Positions 1 to 10,512 are shown, counted from the first letter of the stretch. The stretch is DNA of 13,316 nt from Glomus cerebriforme (GCA_003550305.1 QKYT01000219.1:60937-74252); one strand, 5' to 3'. Program-made: numbers and translations. Notes: generated by a model from the letters alone, not told the origin.

Positions 1-651
1 TTCTGAAGTTTTGTATTTTAAAAAAATAGTTACAGGTCATAAATTTGATGCAAATTATTGTGAAAAACAAAAGGCTATTAAGGATTGTAAATTATATGGA
101 AAATTGATTTATCAAGAGATAATGTCAGATAATATTGGGTTTAGATTATGTTCCGAGTGTTATCAAATTTCTTCTGGATGGATAGAATTAACTTTGATTA
201 AAAAACATATTCTAATTCTTTATTTACCATGGTGGGATGCTAATTGTCAATGCATAATTTGTGATCAAAACTTGAAAATTGAATCTAGATGTCAAAAATG
301 GTGTTCAAATTGCATTATAATTTATACTGGATGCAGATATTGTTTGACAACAAATATTATATTTGGAGTTATGGATCAATCTCAATGTAAAAAAGTAAAA
401 GAATATTACTTATTTCTACTTACAATATCATTATAAGTTCTAAAGGTGCAAAGTTTGTTAAAGAAATTGATAGAAATGTTAGTAAAGAAATCGCCTCTGT
501 AAGAATTAACATGAATAACTATCAGATAATCAATCATATAGAAAAAATTCCAATCCATTAGCAATATATTGTTATTTAAAAAAGTTTAATTATCTCTCTT
601 TAATCTCATTTATTTCATTATATTCCACACAATTTGACTCAACTTTACTTA
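1..651 (+). pseudogene. Cys-rich domain copy A of a kinase-family gene, 5' end outside window
   Basis: The window opens inside a cysteine-rich domain. The reading frame from base 2 to about 394 encodes pairs typical of a zinc-binding fold (LCSECYQISS, CQCIICDQ, KWCSNCIIIYTGCRYC, then QCKK). It is nearly the same as copy C at 2027-2436. Compared with copy C, one cysteine is tyrosine (codon 95-97, CKLYGK against CKLCEK). One base is missing near 394, so the last CxxC pair is lost and the frame runs into a stop at 436. The next frame (397-561) carries homology to the linker of copy B (RINMNNYQIINHIEK), and a further shift in the A run 542-547 gives KNSNPLAIYCYLKK. No kinase domain follows; the linker passes directly into copy B. 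The role of this domain is unknown to me; I infer metal binding only from the cysteine spacing. Confidence 0.75.
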
Positions 652-1590
652 TATTTATTCCTTTTAATAAACTTTATGAGTATAAATGTCAATATTGCGG
701 AAATATATACTCTGTAACACTATTATTTAGACAAAAATATTGTAAAATTTGCTTACTTTGGTATCTTAGTAATATAACTGATGAAAATATGCATCTGGAT
801 GTGGATATATATATAAAGAATAGAATTCTATGTAATGAACATAGATCAGGGAATTTGAGTTTTTATACACAGAATATTCAAGAATGGTGTATAAATTGTT
901 CAGAAATTTTATATTTTAAACAAATATTTACAACTTATAATGATGGCAGTTATTATAATAATAATACCATAAAAACAGAAATAACAAAATATATAATAGT
1001 GAACAAAATTGTAAATTATGTGGAAAAGTGGTTTATCAGTCAAGTTTAAACAAAAGTGGTATTGAGTTTAAAATGTGTTCAAATTGTTATCAAATTTCTT
1101 CTGAACTGATAAAATCAACTGCGACTAAAGAACCTGTTCCAATTTGTTCAATTCTTTATTTGCCATGGTTGTATACTTATAATCAATATATTGTTTGTGG
1201 GGAAAGGCTAGAATTTAAACTAGAGAATCAAAAATTGTGTTCATATTGCATTATAACTTATATTGGATGTAAATATTGTTTAACAACAAATATTATTTTT
1301 GGAATTTACAATCAATCTAAGTGTAAGAAATGTGGAGAAATATCATTTATCAATTTTGATATTGCAAATATTGNAGAANTTCTCATTTCTGCAAGAATAA
1401 ACTTTAATAATCATCATGAAATTGCTAATTATATGAATAATATTGGTAAAAATTCCACTCCATTAGAAGTATATAGTTTTATAAAAAATCTTAACTATAT
1501 TCCTTTAAAACCATTATTGGATTGGTTTTCATATCCTCAAATTACAAATTTTGAAAATCATGAAAATTCTTTGAATTTAACTTTACCAAA
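652..1590 (+). pseudogene. Cys-rich domain copy B, frameshifted and lacking its kinase domain
   Basis: An open frame without stops runs from 543 to 1049 and carries the N-terminal half of the domain: FIPFNKLYEYKCQYCGNIYS, KYCKICLLWY, NIQEWCINCSEILYFKQ. A frameshift in the AT-rich stretch about 955-1000 moves the rest into another frame (about 995-1753), which gives NCKLCGKVVYQ, CSNCYQISS, LCSYCIITYIGCKYC, KCKKCGE and the linker RINFNNHHEIANYMNNI, then NSTPLEVYSFIKN and DWFSYPQI. This is the fullest copy and shows the usual domain order: about ten CxxC-type pairs, then a linker that should lead into a kinase. Instead the sequence after about 1560 becomes an antisense transposase relic. Two N bases (1374, 1379) lie in the linker. 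It is more diverged from A and C than they are from each other. Confidence 0.72.
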
Positions 1591-1598
1591 TACATTTA

Positions 1599-1799
1599 TT
1601 CATCACCTGATGCGAATGTTTTCCATATTTCTCCATCATAAATATCAGCTAATAAATTTTTATCAATATTTCAATGCGTCCATTTTGTTAAATTTCGTTC
1701 AAAATCAGGTCGCTAATACATTGCAAAAATTTGTGCTTTTAAATCAGGCATAGGAAATATCATGCAAGGACATGTTGTGTAACTGCCTGTTACTGGAAT
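1599..1799 (-). mobile_element. Tnp2/CMC-like transposase relic, antisense
   Basis: Read from 1799 down to 1599 on the minus strand, 67 codons stay in one frame and spell a degenerate transposase segment: YTTCPCMIFPMPDLKAQIFA, then RPDFERNLTKWTH and NLLADIYDGEIWKTF. The frame holds three codons read as stops: TAG at 1715-1713, TGA at 1673-1671 and TAA just past DE at 1598-1596. The pattern CPC-x-FPMP, an LKAQ/YxRPxFE block and DIYDGxxWK recalls Tnp2-type transposases of CMC/Plavaka elements in fungi; that family name is from memory of the motif style, not a search. The plus-strand ORF across this stretch (the C-terminal end of copy B's frame) is therefore an artefact. The insertion or a rearrangement replaced whatever followed the linker of copy B. 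Confidence 0.6.
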
Positions 1800-1806
1800 A
1801 TTTTTC

Positions 1807-4190
1807 AACAGTTGTTATTATTGTGAAAGGATATATTCTGAAACACAATTATTTAAACAAAAGTATTGCAATTTTTATATATTACATATATAATTGATAA
1901 CATCAATATTAAATATATAATTGATATGGATGTATATATTTGTACAAGTAACATTAAATGTGGTAAACATGAACCAAGAAATTTAGAATTTCATACACAA
2001 AATATTCAAGAATGGTGTAAAAGCTGTTCTGAAGTTTTGTATTTTAAAAAAATAGTTACAGGTCATAAATTTGATGCAAATTATTGTGAAAAACAAAAGG
2101 CTATTAAGGATTGTAAATTATGTGAAAAATTGATTTATCAAGAGATAATGTCAGATAATATTGAGATTAGATTATGTTCAGAGTGTTATCAAATTTCTTC
2201 TGGATGGATAGAATCAACTTTGATTAAAAAACATATTCTAATTCTTTACTTATCATGGTGGGATGCTAATTGTCAATGCATAATTTGTAATCAAAAATTG
2301 AGATTTAAATCTAACTGTCAAAAATGGTGTTCAAATTGTATTATAATTTATACTGGATGTAGATATTGTTTGACAACAAATATAATTTTTGGAATTACAG
2401 GTGAATCTCAATGTAAAAAATGCAAAAGAAAATTGTTTATTACTATTGATACTAATCATATCATATTTCTATAAGAATTAACATGTACAATCACCATCAG
2501 ATTGTTAATAATATAAATAATATTGATAAAAATTCCAATCCATTAGAAATATACAATCTTATTAAAAATAACATTATACAAATTCATTCAAAGCTGAAAG
2601 CAGAATGGATTTTATATTATCAAATTACAAATTTAATAGAAATAGCAAAAGGAGGATATGGTATTATTTATAAGGCAACATGGAACACGCGGGACACAAA
2701 TCAATATAAAATTATTGCAGTAAAAAGATTTTTAAATTCACAAAATGTCAGTAAAGATTTTTTAAATGAGGTACAATTAATATTTTTTTATATTTGATTC
2801 CAGTTTTATGTTATAAATTAATCAATATTTTATAATTTTAGGTAACATTTTATCAACATTATTATCACAAATTTGAGTATATCATAAAATATTATGGTAT
2901 TACACAAGATCCTATAACAAAAGAACATATGATAATAATGGAATATACAGATGGAGGAGATTTACATGGTTATTTACAAAAAAATTTTGCAAGTATAACA
3001 TGGAAAGATAAATTAGCTATTCTGTCAGACATCTCGAGAGGGTAAGTATTTAAATTTTGTCATAATTAGTTTTTATTAATTTATTGCATTAACTGTTAAA
3101 TTAGTAACTTTTTTTAATTTTAGACTTCACTTTATTCATAAAGAGAATTTTATACATCGAGACTTACATAGTGGAAATATATAATTTATAACTCATTCAT
3201 ATCAAAAATGAAAATTGGGGATTTAGGATTATCACAACCTGCAAATAGCACTTCATTAGATAATGAAATATATGGAATAATACCATACATTACTCCAGAA
3301 ATACTTAAACTTCTATTGTCAAAAGTATCTGATGTATTTCCATTTTCAAAAGCATCTGATATTTATAGTATGGGTATGATCATGTGGGAATTAACTACTG
3401 GTTGTAAACCTTTTGCTAATGTTGAACATGAACATAGTCTTGTTTATAAAATTATTGATGAAAAACGACCTGAAATTACAAATGATACTCCTGAAGATTT
3501 TGCAAATTTAATGAAAAAATGTTGGAATTCTGATCCTAAAAAAAGACCTTCAGCAATAAGAGTTCATGATATTATTAATTATTGGTTAACAGAAGATAAT
3601 GATGTTAATATATTTAATCAAGCTGAAGAAATACGATTAGAATTAATAAAATCAAAGATGCTTGGTCCAGAATTTTGTGAAAAATCTCATTCAAAAGCAA
3701 TTTATACAAGTAGATCATTAAGTTTTTTGATTTCCAAATCATCATCTAGTAATTCACCATCATTTAATATGAGACAAAGTACGTATAATATTGTTTTTAT
3801 AAGAATTTTAACTTCAATAATGTCATAAAATTTGTTGATTTTTTTAACCCATCTTTTTCAGAGTATATTACAAAAGAATATGAATTTGATATAAATGATA
3901 TAAATGATATTAGTAATATTCAAAGGTAAGAATGAAAATGTTTATTGACTTAATAATAATCATTTCAATTATTTAAAATTTAAATTTTGGCATTATTATA
4001 TTAGTGAATCTTCAGAAAAATGGAAGATTGAAGATGAAACTCAAGATGATAGTAATAATAGTAAGTAAATTATGGCTAATAATCATCACAAATGTTATAT
4101 TTACTTACTGTAATTATTTTTTTTTTTTAAAAAAAAATAGGAAAACATGTTAAAACCGACACTAATATTAACACAGAAAATAAAGAATAG
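1807..4190 (+). pseudogene. Cys-rich domain copy C plus TKL-type protein kinase, frameshifted
   Basis: Cys-rich domain: a first piece at 1813-1866 (CYYCERIYSETQLFKQKYC) is out of frame with the main piece 1926-2474 (GKHEPRNLEFHTQNIQEWC to QCKKCKRKLF). About 10 nt are missing near 2455 relative to copy B, which gives the stop at 2472. The next frame (about 2468-2770) holds the linker and kinase start: EIAKGGYGIIYKATW glycine loop and IIAVKRF lysine. Predicted GT-AG introns are 2771-2841, 3042-3123, 3779-3861, 3926-4004 and 4061-4140; all join in frame. Exon 2 has IIMEYTDGGDLHGYL. Exon 3 has FIHRDLHSGN, then TAA at 3182. The frame continues shifted with KIGDLGLSQ, YITPEI (usual APE is TPE), DIYSMGMIMWE and CWNSDPKKRPSA. 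The tail ends at TAG 4188-4190. Catalytic residues survive, but three frame breaks make an active product unlikely. Confidence 0.8.
2027..2436 (+). repeat. Near-identical repeat of window bases 1-410
   Basis: Bases 2027-2420 align with 1-394 with no gap (constant offset 2026). I count about 24 differences in about 396 positions, so roughly 94% identity, and the first 90-plus bases are identical. The repeat starts exactly at the window edge, so its true left end lies outside. This marks a recent tandem duplication of the Cys-rich coding block. Confidence 0.85.
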
Positions 4191-4794
4191 TAAAACAAAT
4201 TTTATTATCATAGACTTATATAAACTTTTTATCTCTTTTTTTTTTATTTTTTATTTTTTATTTATATTTTTGTTTAAATATGTATTTTAAATAAAGTTGC
4301 AACATATTTGGGTTGGTTATATTGAATTTAACTATTTAACTTTATTACACATGAATTTGATTAACTTGTTCCTGTCACCATAGTAAATATATGTTAAAAT
4401 TAATTAATCTACAAATATTATCTAAAAAAATATTTCATAGTACGTAGAATTATTGTTATAGTATCCATCGCTTTGCTCTGGACAATTAAGCTGACTGCAC
4501 ATACTTCATATCAGTTTCTTATTCAAAATAAAAAAACCATTTGTGCTTGTTATTCAATACTATGGCTAAATTTTTTATTTAAATCATTCACATTAGGATT
4601 TGAGAGATTGGACAAACCAAATAAAAAACTTAAAAATCAAAATGGAAATTTTTTTTATGGTAATTAACTGATGATTATAGTGCATAACCATTTGACTACT
4701 TAGGAATATAATACCTTAATTATGATCAAAAATAAATTTATCTCTAAAGTGAAGCAATTTTTATTTTTATTTATTTATTTACATGTTCAAATTA
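4191..4794. other. Intergenic, AT-rich; no gene seen
   Basis: This stretch holds T-runs (about 4230-4265), a poly(A) signal at 4290 and T-rich sequence just before the transposon (4757-4780). A 64-codon open frame at 4473-4667 has no recognisable motif and no conserved context, so I do not call it a gene. I see no tRNA or snRNA signature on either strand. Confidence 0.5.
4290..4295 (+). terminator. Poly(A) signal AATAAA of the kinase gene
   Basis: AATAAA lies 100 nt after the kinase stop codon at 4190, behind a T-rich tract. This is a normal place for a fungal 3' end, but AATAAA is common by chance in DNA this AT-rich. Confidence 0.4.
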
Positions 4795-4834
4795 ATTAAT
4801 TGCCGATCCATAAATAAATCGGAGCACATGATCT
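4795..4834 (+). repeat. Left terminal inverted repeat of the 4.3-kb element
   Basis: This 40-nt stretch matches the reverse complement of 9070-9109 at 30 of 40 positions, with the outer 14 (ATTAATTGCCGATC) perfect. Six of the ten differences are transitions, as expected from age or methylation decay. It lies 91 nt before the predicted start codon of the transposase. Confidence 0.8.
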
Positions 4835-4924
4835 ACATTTGATAATAAATCATGGGGTTAATTAATCATAGTAAAATAACTTTTTTTTTAAATCTCTATT
4901 TCCACTCAAATAATTCCTTTTATA

Positions 4925-7900
4925 ATGTCTACTGACAAATATAAAAGACAACTTTTAGCCACTGGTGATATCATTAAAATATTGCATTATGGTATTTTTG
5001 CAATAAATTGGTGGATTTTTATTAAAAAATGCCAGAAAAACAGTTTTATATTCCCATATGTGTTAATATGAGAATAAAACTTAAGCTAAACAAGACAGAG
5101 TTTATTGTTCACATTGTTAAACAAGGTAATAACAATTGTCAACCTGGTTATGTGTGTGAATCTGATGAAGTTGCAATAGTTTACTCAACTCCTTCTGCAG
5201 CAATTAACGAGACTTACAAAAAACTTTTTAATACACAAACATGATATTTAGGACCATTAGTTATGGGGTTTGATGATGAAAAGATAACTGAAGAACTCTG
5301 AGTTGGTGTTTCATTTTTTCCTTTTAAAATTAGCATTCATAATATTACAGTTTTTATTTTTGCATTAGGCAATTCTACTTCTGAAGAGTTGAACTTTGCG
5401 GGACCTGGATATCAATCATCATTTTTACATAAATTTTATGGAAAACAGTCTCTAATAGTTTAATCAATTCTCAAAACTAAATGTCAAATAGAAATCTATC
5501 AACAAGCTGAAAAATTCAAACTTATACTGGTGTATCACCAACAGATGTTTGGTCAAAGCTCAATATTCTTAATAATATTAATGGAAAAGATTTATTTGGT
5601 ATTAATGATCAACATGTAATCATGGCCATTCAAAATTACATTGATAAGTCACTATGTTGTGTAACTGAGTGGAACAATGATCAAATTATGACTTGTGCTT
5701 TTGAACAATGCTTAAAAAGAAAAATTTCAGTTTCTGGATTAAATTGGAATATTTTTTTTATTGAATGGAAACAACGATCATCAAGTGTCATTGAACTTTC
5801 CTCTCATTTAACACGAATATATCCAGAAAATTATGAATTGATTGATCGTGAATTGAGAGCATGGAGAAGCATGATGCGTAAAGTAGGTTGCATGAATATT
5901 ACACCTTTTACCAAAAAGCAATCATCAGTTAGTATTTGATATTATAATCTTTTATTTAATATGGATTTTTTAATAATTTATTTATATTTTATTAGTTTGA
6001 ATTTTGGACATACTCTTCAGATCCTTCAAATGATCAAGCATTAATTTCTTATTTATACACAGAAAATCTACTAAATGGCATGCCATACAATCTGCTTGAA
6101 TCAGATATTAAAATTGAAAATATGAAGATGCAAAACACAATTGACAAATTCTGGATGAGTTTTGACGAATCCATACAAATGAATAAGCATAGGTTTGATG
6201 AAAAAACAAGAATTTTATCCATCATTGTAAATAAATTTGGGCATCGAGAAATTCAGGTGAAACTAAAGGTAAATTTCTTGACATTTTTATAGATGTATTT
6301 TCATTACACATTATAATAAATTTTGGAAGTTTTGAAAATATAATAATAAGAATACATAATTTTAAAGAAATGTAATATAATTTTACACATTAAAAAGAAA
6401 ATATTAAAAAGTATAATAAACTTTGTAAAAATACAAAAAAAATAATAAAATAATAACCTATTACTGCGTTTAATAGATTTCAAATGATCTTATAAGTGTC
6501 ACAAAAAAATATGTAAATACAAATGGACCAGGATGTATTGCAACGATCAAACCTATTATCACTAAAAGTTGAGTATCAGAAATACAAAATCAAGAATTTG
6601 AAGCTTTTTTTGCTGATAAAGACAATGTAACTATGAGCTCATATAAAGTGGATCCAAAAACCAATCTTCCACTTCTTTACCTTAAAGATAATAAAAAAGC
6701 ACTTTGGGATAAATTCGAAGCCATATATCCAGATGGGATTAAAAGAGCATCATTTATGGTGTGACTAACTAATGGAAAATATGTTTACCGTGAAGATTTA
6801 GGTGGCCTCTGCAATATATGTAATGAATATAGTTATGAAGTTTTTGACACTTTAATCAATATAATTCAATTGAATATAATTGAAAAAAAACAAAGGTAAA
6901 TATATTATTACTTACTTGTGTGGCTCAATAAAGATCTAATTTCAATCTTATTTTTAGAATAGATTAATTCATGAGGTTGAAAAGTTACGTCTACATTTAA
7001 GAAGGGGTTTTGAAAATGAACTTTTTGTAAGTGAAAATGGTAAAACAATGCATGTTAATACAATCAATTATTGTTTGTTATACGCATTTGGAGAATGTAA
7101 AAATCAACATAAAACTAAATGCACAGATTGCGATTATTTATTTATATTAATGCAAGAACTTACTACAATTCTTCCTGAAAATCTTTACAAATTAATCCAA
7201 GAATCCAAAGATAAATTGCAGTACTTCTTGGCTCATCAGGCGAGATAAGTATATCTAAATAGTCAGTTTAAAGTGCAACTTGTAGAATTGGATAAAGATG
7301 GAGCAATTTTAGTATGTGATTATAAAATGAGAATTTTGCCAAAAAGTGCGTGTGAAATGAAGGAAGAATTTTTCAGTAAAAGAGGGTGGACTTTGCATAC
7401 AATTTTGGTTTTACAAAACGTGATGATACAAACCTAGATGTTCATGCTTTTGACCATTGGTCCACAGATACCAAGTTCACCACATCCTCCTTTGATGCTG
7501 TATTTGAAACTTTGGATCCAAAACCACAATGGATTAAAATTTTATCTGATAATGGNGNANATTATCACAACTCAGAATTAATGACCATAATTACCAATTG
7601 GCATCAATGGTATGATATTGAAGTTCNTGGTTGGTATTTTTTGGAGCCAGGAGAAGCTAAAANAAGCGTAGATTCACATCATGCACAGGTAATAATAAAT
7701 TATAATTGATTTGAGTATTTTGTTTCTATTATTAAACTTTCTTTTATTATAGATTGCGCATGCTATAAAGAGATATATACATGTTGGACATTGTTTAAAT
7801 GAAGGAAAAGATATTAAAACAGCCATTTCTGGGTTGGGGGGACTTCTGTTGCAAATCTAGGAATAACATGACCGTTAAAACAATTGCTGGCATTACCAAT

Positions 7901-8788
7901 TTGTCATATTTTGAATGGCCAATTGCAGGAGATTATGCTGGTTATATACGAGCTCAAACATTGCCTGATGTGAGTCTGTGGTCACTATTTTCATCTAATG
8001 ATATTGCAAAATTAGTAAAAATACCATTACATAAACCAACACCAAATGTCACCTCTCATTCAACACCAAGCACCATATGGAACTTTCCTATTTCTCAGGT
8101 CCAAGGTAATCAAATAACAACTGATAATAGTAAACTGATACAAGGTAAACTAAGTCCATTATAATTTGATTTCTGTTTGGCCATTCCTAAAATATTTTAC
8201 AAAATATTTTTATTTTATTAGATAATAGCGGAACACAAGGAATTTCAAGTATGAACAAATTATTATTTGTTTTTACCATTCACATGAAAAAAACTTACAA
8301 TTTCTAATTTATTATTTATTTAGATATTGAAAACTTTCCATTAATGAGTGGATGAGCATTAAGGAGTAATCAGAAATATGGTAAAAAAGGTAAAAGTTTA
8401 CCTTGAGGGATATTTCTTGGCAGGAAATATAAACAAAACAGATCGCATGTCAGCAAGGAATATGGTAATACAACTTCAAGATTTAGCTAAAGAAAGTGAA
8501 ATTCAACTTGAAAATGTTCCAGAAATTAAAACAGTAGAGGGCTGGATAGCAAGATATTCGTCAAGCTTGAGGAAAGAATATGCAGCGCAAAGAGTTGCAG
8601 AGAATAATAATATTTTTGCTAATAAACAAAATGAGACATTAAATCGAGGTGTACAACCTTACAATAATAACAATAATACTAACTTCGATAATACCACTAG
8701 TAGTAGTGATAGTCATCGTAATACTGTGAAAACAGTGGTTCTAAAAGATTGCAGCGCGAAAAGGAAAAACCCGTTAGTAAAAATATAA
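4925..8788 (+). pseudogene. DDE transposase (IS3EU-like), intron-containing, decayed
   Basis: The start is ATG 4925 (MSTDKYKRQLLATGDIIKIL). Predicted introns at 5928-5995, 6269-6476, 6896-6957, 7689-7752, 8145-8221 and 8249-8323 are all GT-AG; all but the third join in frame. Visible parts: LCNICNE (CxxC) near 6810; C-x4-H-x4-C-x2-C zinc-like motif (ECKNQHKTKCTDCDYLF) near 7095-7145; catalytic core with D at 7318-7320 (LVCDYKMRI), DHWSTDTKF, D at 7548-7550 (ILSDNG..YHN), E at 7653-7655 (FLEPGEAK, exactly 34 residues later) and SVDSHHAQ; then WPIAGDYAGYIRAQ; C-terminal LEGYFLAG, TVEGWIARYSSSLRKEYA and an Asn-rich tail. In-frame stops: TGA 5242, 5299, 6570, 6762, 8353; TAA 5461, 7246. Frame shifts lie near 5025, 5520, 6885, 7415, 7840, 7870 and 8382, mostly in homopolymers. 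The product would cut and join transposon ends in the nucleus; this copy cannot. Confidence 0.72.
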
Positions 8789-9069
8789 AACGTCAAAAAA
8801 AATAATAATTATGGCCAATAAAAATTGCTAATTTTGCATAAATTTAATAAACTGTGAATCTTGGACCATTCAAATCTCCGTTTCCAGTATAGTAAAGTTT
8901 TACTTGAAAAAATACAACTGACTTTGTAATTAAAAAATTCAAATTTCTGGGATTTTATTTACGTAATGTCACCCTTTTTTTGCAGGTCATGTGATAATTT
9001 TATCTAATCCGTTTGGAGTGAACTTTATGCATTCATTGTTACAATATAGAGATCGCCCCAAAATCTTCC
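8789..9069 (+). other. 3' non-coding part of the transposon
   Basis: This AT-rich stretch runs between the transposase stop and the right inverted repeat. I see AATAAA-like words near 8817 and 8846 and a T-run near 8975, but no coding potential. Confidence 0.5.
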
Positions 9070-9109
9070 TAATTAAGTGTACCAGTTTATTCATAGATCG
9101 GCAATTAAT
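9070..9109 (-). repeat. Right terminal inverted repeat of the 4.3-kb element
   Basis: This is the mate of 4795-4834, read inward on the minus strand. It ends with GATCGGCAATTAAT on the plus strand. It lies about 280 nt after the transposase stop. Confidence 0.8.
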
Positions 9110-9681
9110 ATGGTTAATTCCATTTTCTAGAAACTTGCATTAGGAATTATGGAAAAAAAATAATTAATATAATTGATTTTTATGGAAAAATAAAATACAA
9201 AGTGAGAATTAGAATCAGGATATAACTTTTAGTGTAAATATATCGATATTCGTATGGATGCAAATTCAATGAAGTATACTCCCTTCAAAAGCTCTTAAAG
9301 ACCAGGTAATAAAGAAATTATTTCTTGATTTATAGACCTATTAAAGATACTGTTCAGAACTTGTTAAAGAAGGAAAATTGGTCTTAACTTTATCTTTGGG
9401 AATAATATTTATTTAGAGACTTATTTAAATTAGATTAAAGAAAATGGTTGGAAAAAATATTTTTTATGGAATTAATTCGACCTTATAAACTTTAAATTTC
9501 CTCCATGTAATTCTGAAATTCTATGAACTAATTTTTAATTCATCCATATCTCCGTCATAATAAAATACTAAAATTTTAAAATGTCATTACATTTCTTAGA
9601 AAAATTGAGGAATTTAATATACTTAATCTTTGAAGACTTGGTGAAAAATATTGAATAAAGTTAAACATGAGTTGATTAGAA

Positions 9682-9697
9682 ATACTGTATACAGTAT
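9682..9697. repeat. Perfect 16-bp palindrome with TACAGTAT neighbours
   Basis: ATACTGTATACAGTAT equals its own reverse complement. A further TACAGTATGTA follows at 9701, and TATACTATACTG lies near 9728. TACAGTATAT recurs near 10432. It could be a dimeric protein site or chance in AT-rich DNA. Confidence 0.5.
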
Positions 9698-10471
9698 GAT
9701 ACAGTATGTACTATAGGTCTGAATTATATACTATACTGTTTTTTTACATTGATCCATAATCTTAAAAGTAATATCATATATTGACTCTCAAATTATAACA
9801 TGAATCTGATGACAATTTTTCTAGATAATGATAATAATGTTTTCTAAGAATAGAGAAATTATAAAAAAATCTATCATTTTATTAAACAATCTTAAAGTTT
9901 TTAGATATCCTTTAATTAATAAAAATATTTTATAGTATTAAAAAAAATAAGTATTATTAGCCTGTCATGTAAAAAGGTGCAAGTTATAGTTGGTAAAAGA
10001 ACAATAGCCAATGGTAAAGAAATATTTGGTAAACTTTTCTAATTTCCTTAGTTCAACCTATCTTCTAGCCATATGAATTCTTCAATAATTTAATTATTTA
10101 CTATTATATCATTTACAAGGAGTGGCTGTTTGCATCACAGTTTGTTCAAATGGCTATTTTGATAGAAACACTCACTCATTTAAGTGCTAAAGTGCCTGGA
10201 GTTCCTAATATTTTTTTCTACTCAATATTAAGCCACAACTGAGAAACACTATATTAATAAAAATTTCCATTCTCAGTTTTACTATTTTTTTCTTCTTTGT
10301 GCCTTTTCATATCCATTTACTAACTGAATTATAAAACTTCACTTATATAATTTAAATTTCTTTTTTGTAATTCATTAAATCCCACTTTTCTCCAAATTTT
10401 GGAATATCTATCTGTACTTATAATTAATCAATACAGTATATAAGAAAATGAAGAAGAAATTCTAGTTAAAC

Positions 10472-10512
10472 AAACCAGCCAGTTAGGAAAGACTCAACTA
10501 TCTGACTGGTTT
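10472..10512. repeat. Hairpin, 15-bp stem with T-run
   Basis: The arms AAACCAGCCAGTTAG (10472-10486) and CTATCTGACTGGTTT (10498-10512) pair at 13 of 15 positions around an 11-nt loop and run directly into TTATTT. It is the strongest simple hairpin in the 9.1-11.4 kb gap. The shape resembles a bacterial terminator, but nothing else here is bacterial. A small MITE remnant or a transcript structure is as likely. Confidence 0.55.

Larger units (their letters stand above)
4795..9109 (+). mobile_element. Full-length dead DNA transposon, IS3EU-like (tentative)
   Basis: The element is bounded by inverted repeats at 4795-4834 and 9070-9109 and holds one broken multi-exon transposase gene (4925-8788) that fills almost all the space between them. 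If the true ends are TGCCGATC (4801) and GATCGGCA (ends 9102), then ATTAAT stands directly outside each end (4795-4800 and 9103/4-9109), consistent with a 6-bp target duplication. ATTAAT is itself a palindrome, so it could instead be part of the inverted repeat. TG...CA ends, a 6-bp duplication and a D-34-E core with SDNG recall the eukaryotic IS3EU superfamily as I know it; other DDE superfamilies are not excluded. Every coding block is interrupted, so the copy is not autonomous. Confidence 0.75.

Noticed and set aside
4473..4667. 64-codon open frame after the kinase gene
   Set aside because: It has no motif, no conserved context and low-complexity composition; likely chance in AT-rich DNA.
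4640..4740. Possible C/D snoRNA (CTGATGATT near 4668)
   Set aside because: The C box lacks the usual purine and no convincing D box or terminal stem is visible.
4791..4800. TTAA at the transposon edge as a piggyBac target site
   Set aside because: TTAA occurs inside ATTAAT at both ends, but the coding core is integrase-like and shows no piggyBac pattern; the 6-bp reading fits better.
6269..6476. Separate small gene or nested element in the 208-nt transposase intron
   Set aside because: It is only A/T-rich sequence with no open frame or repeat ends; the splice sites join the flanking exons in frame.
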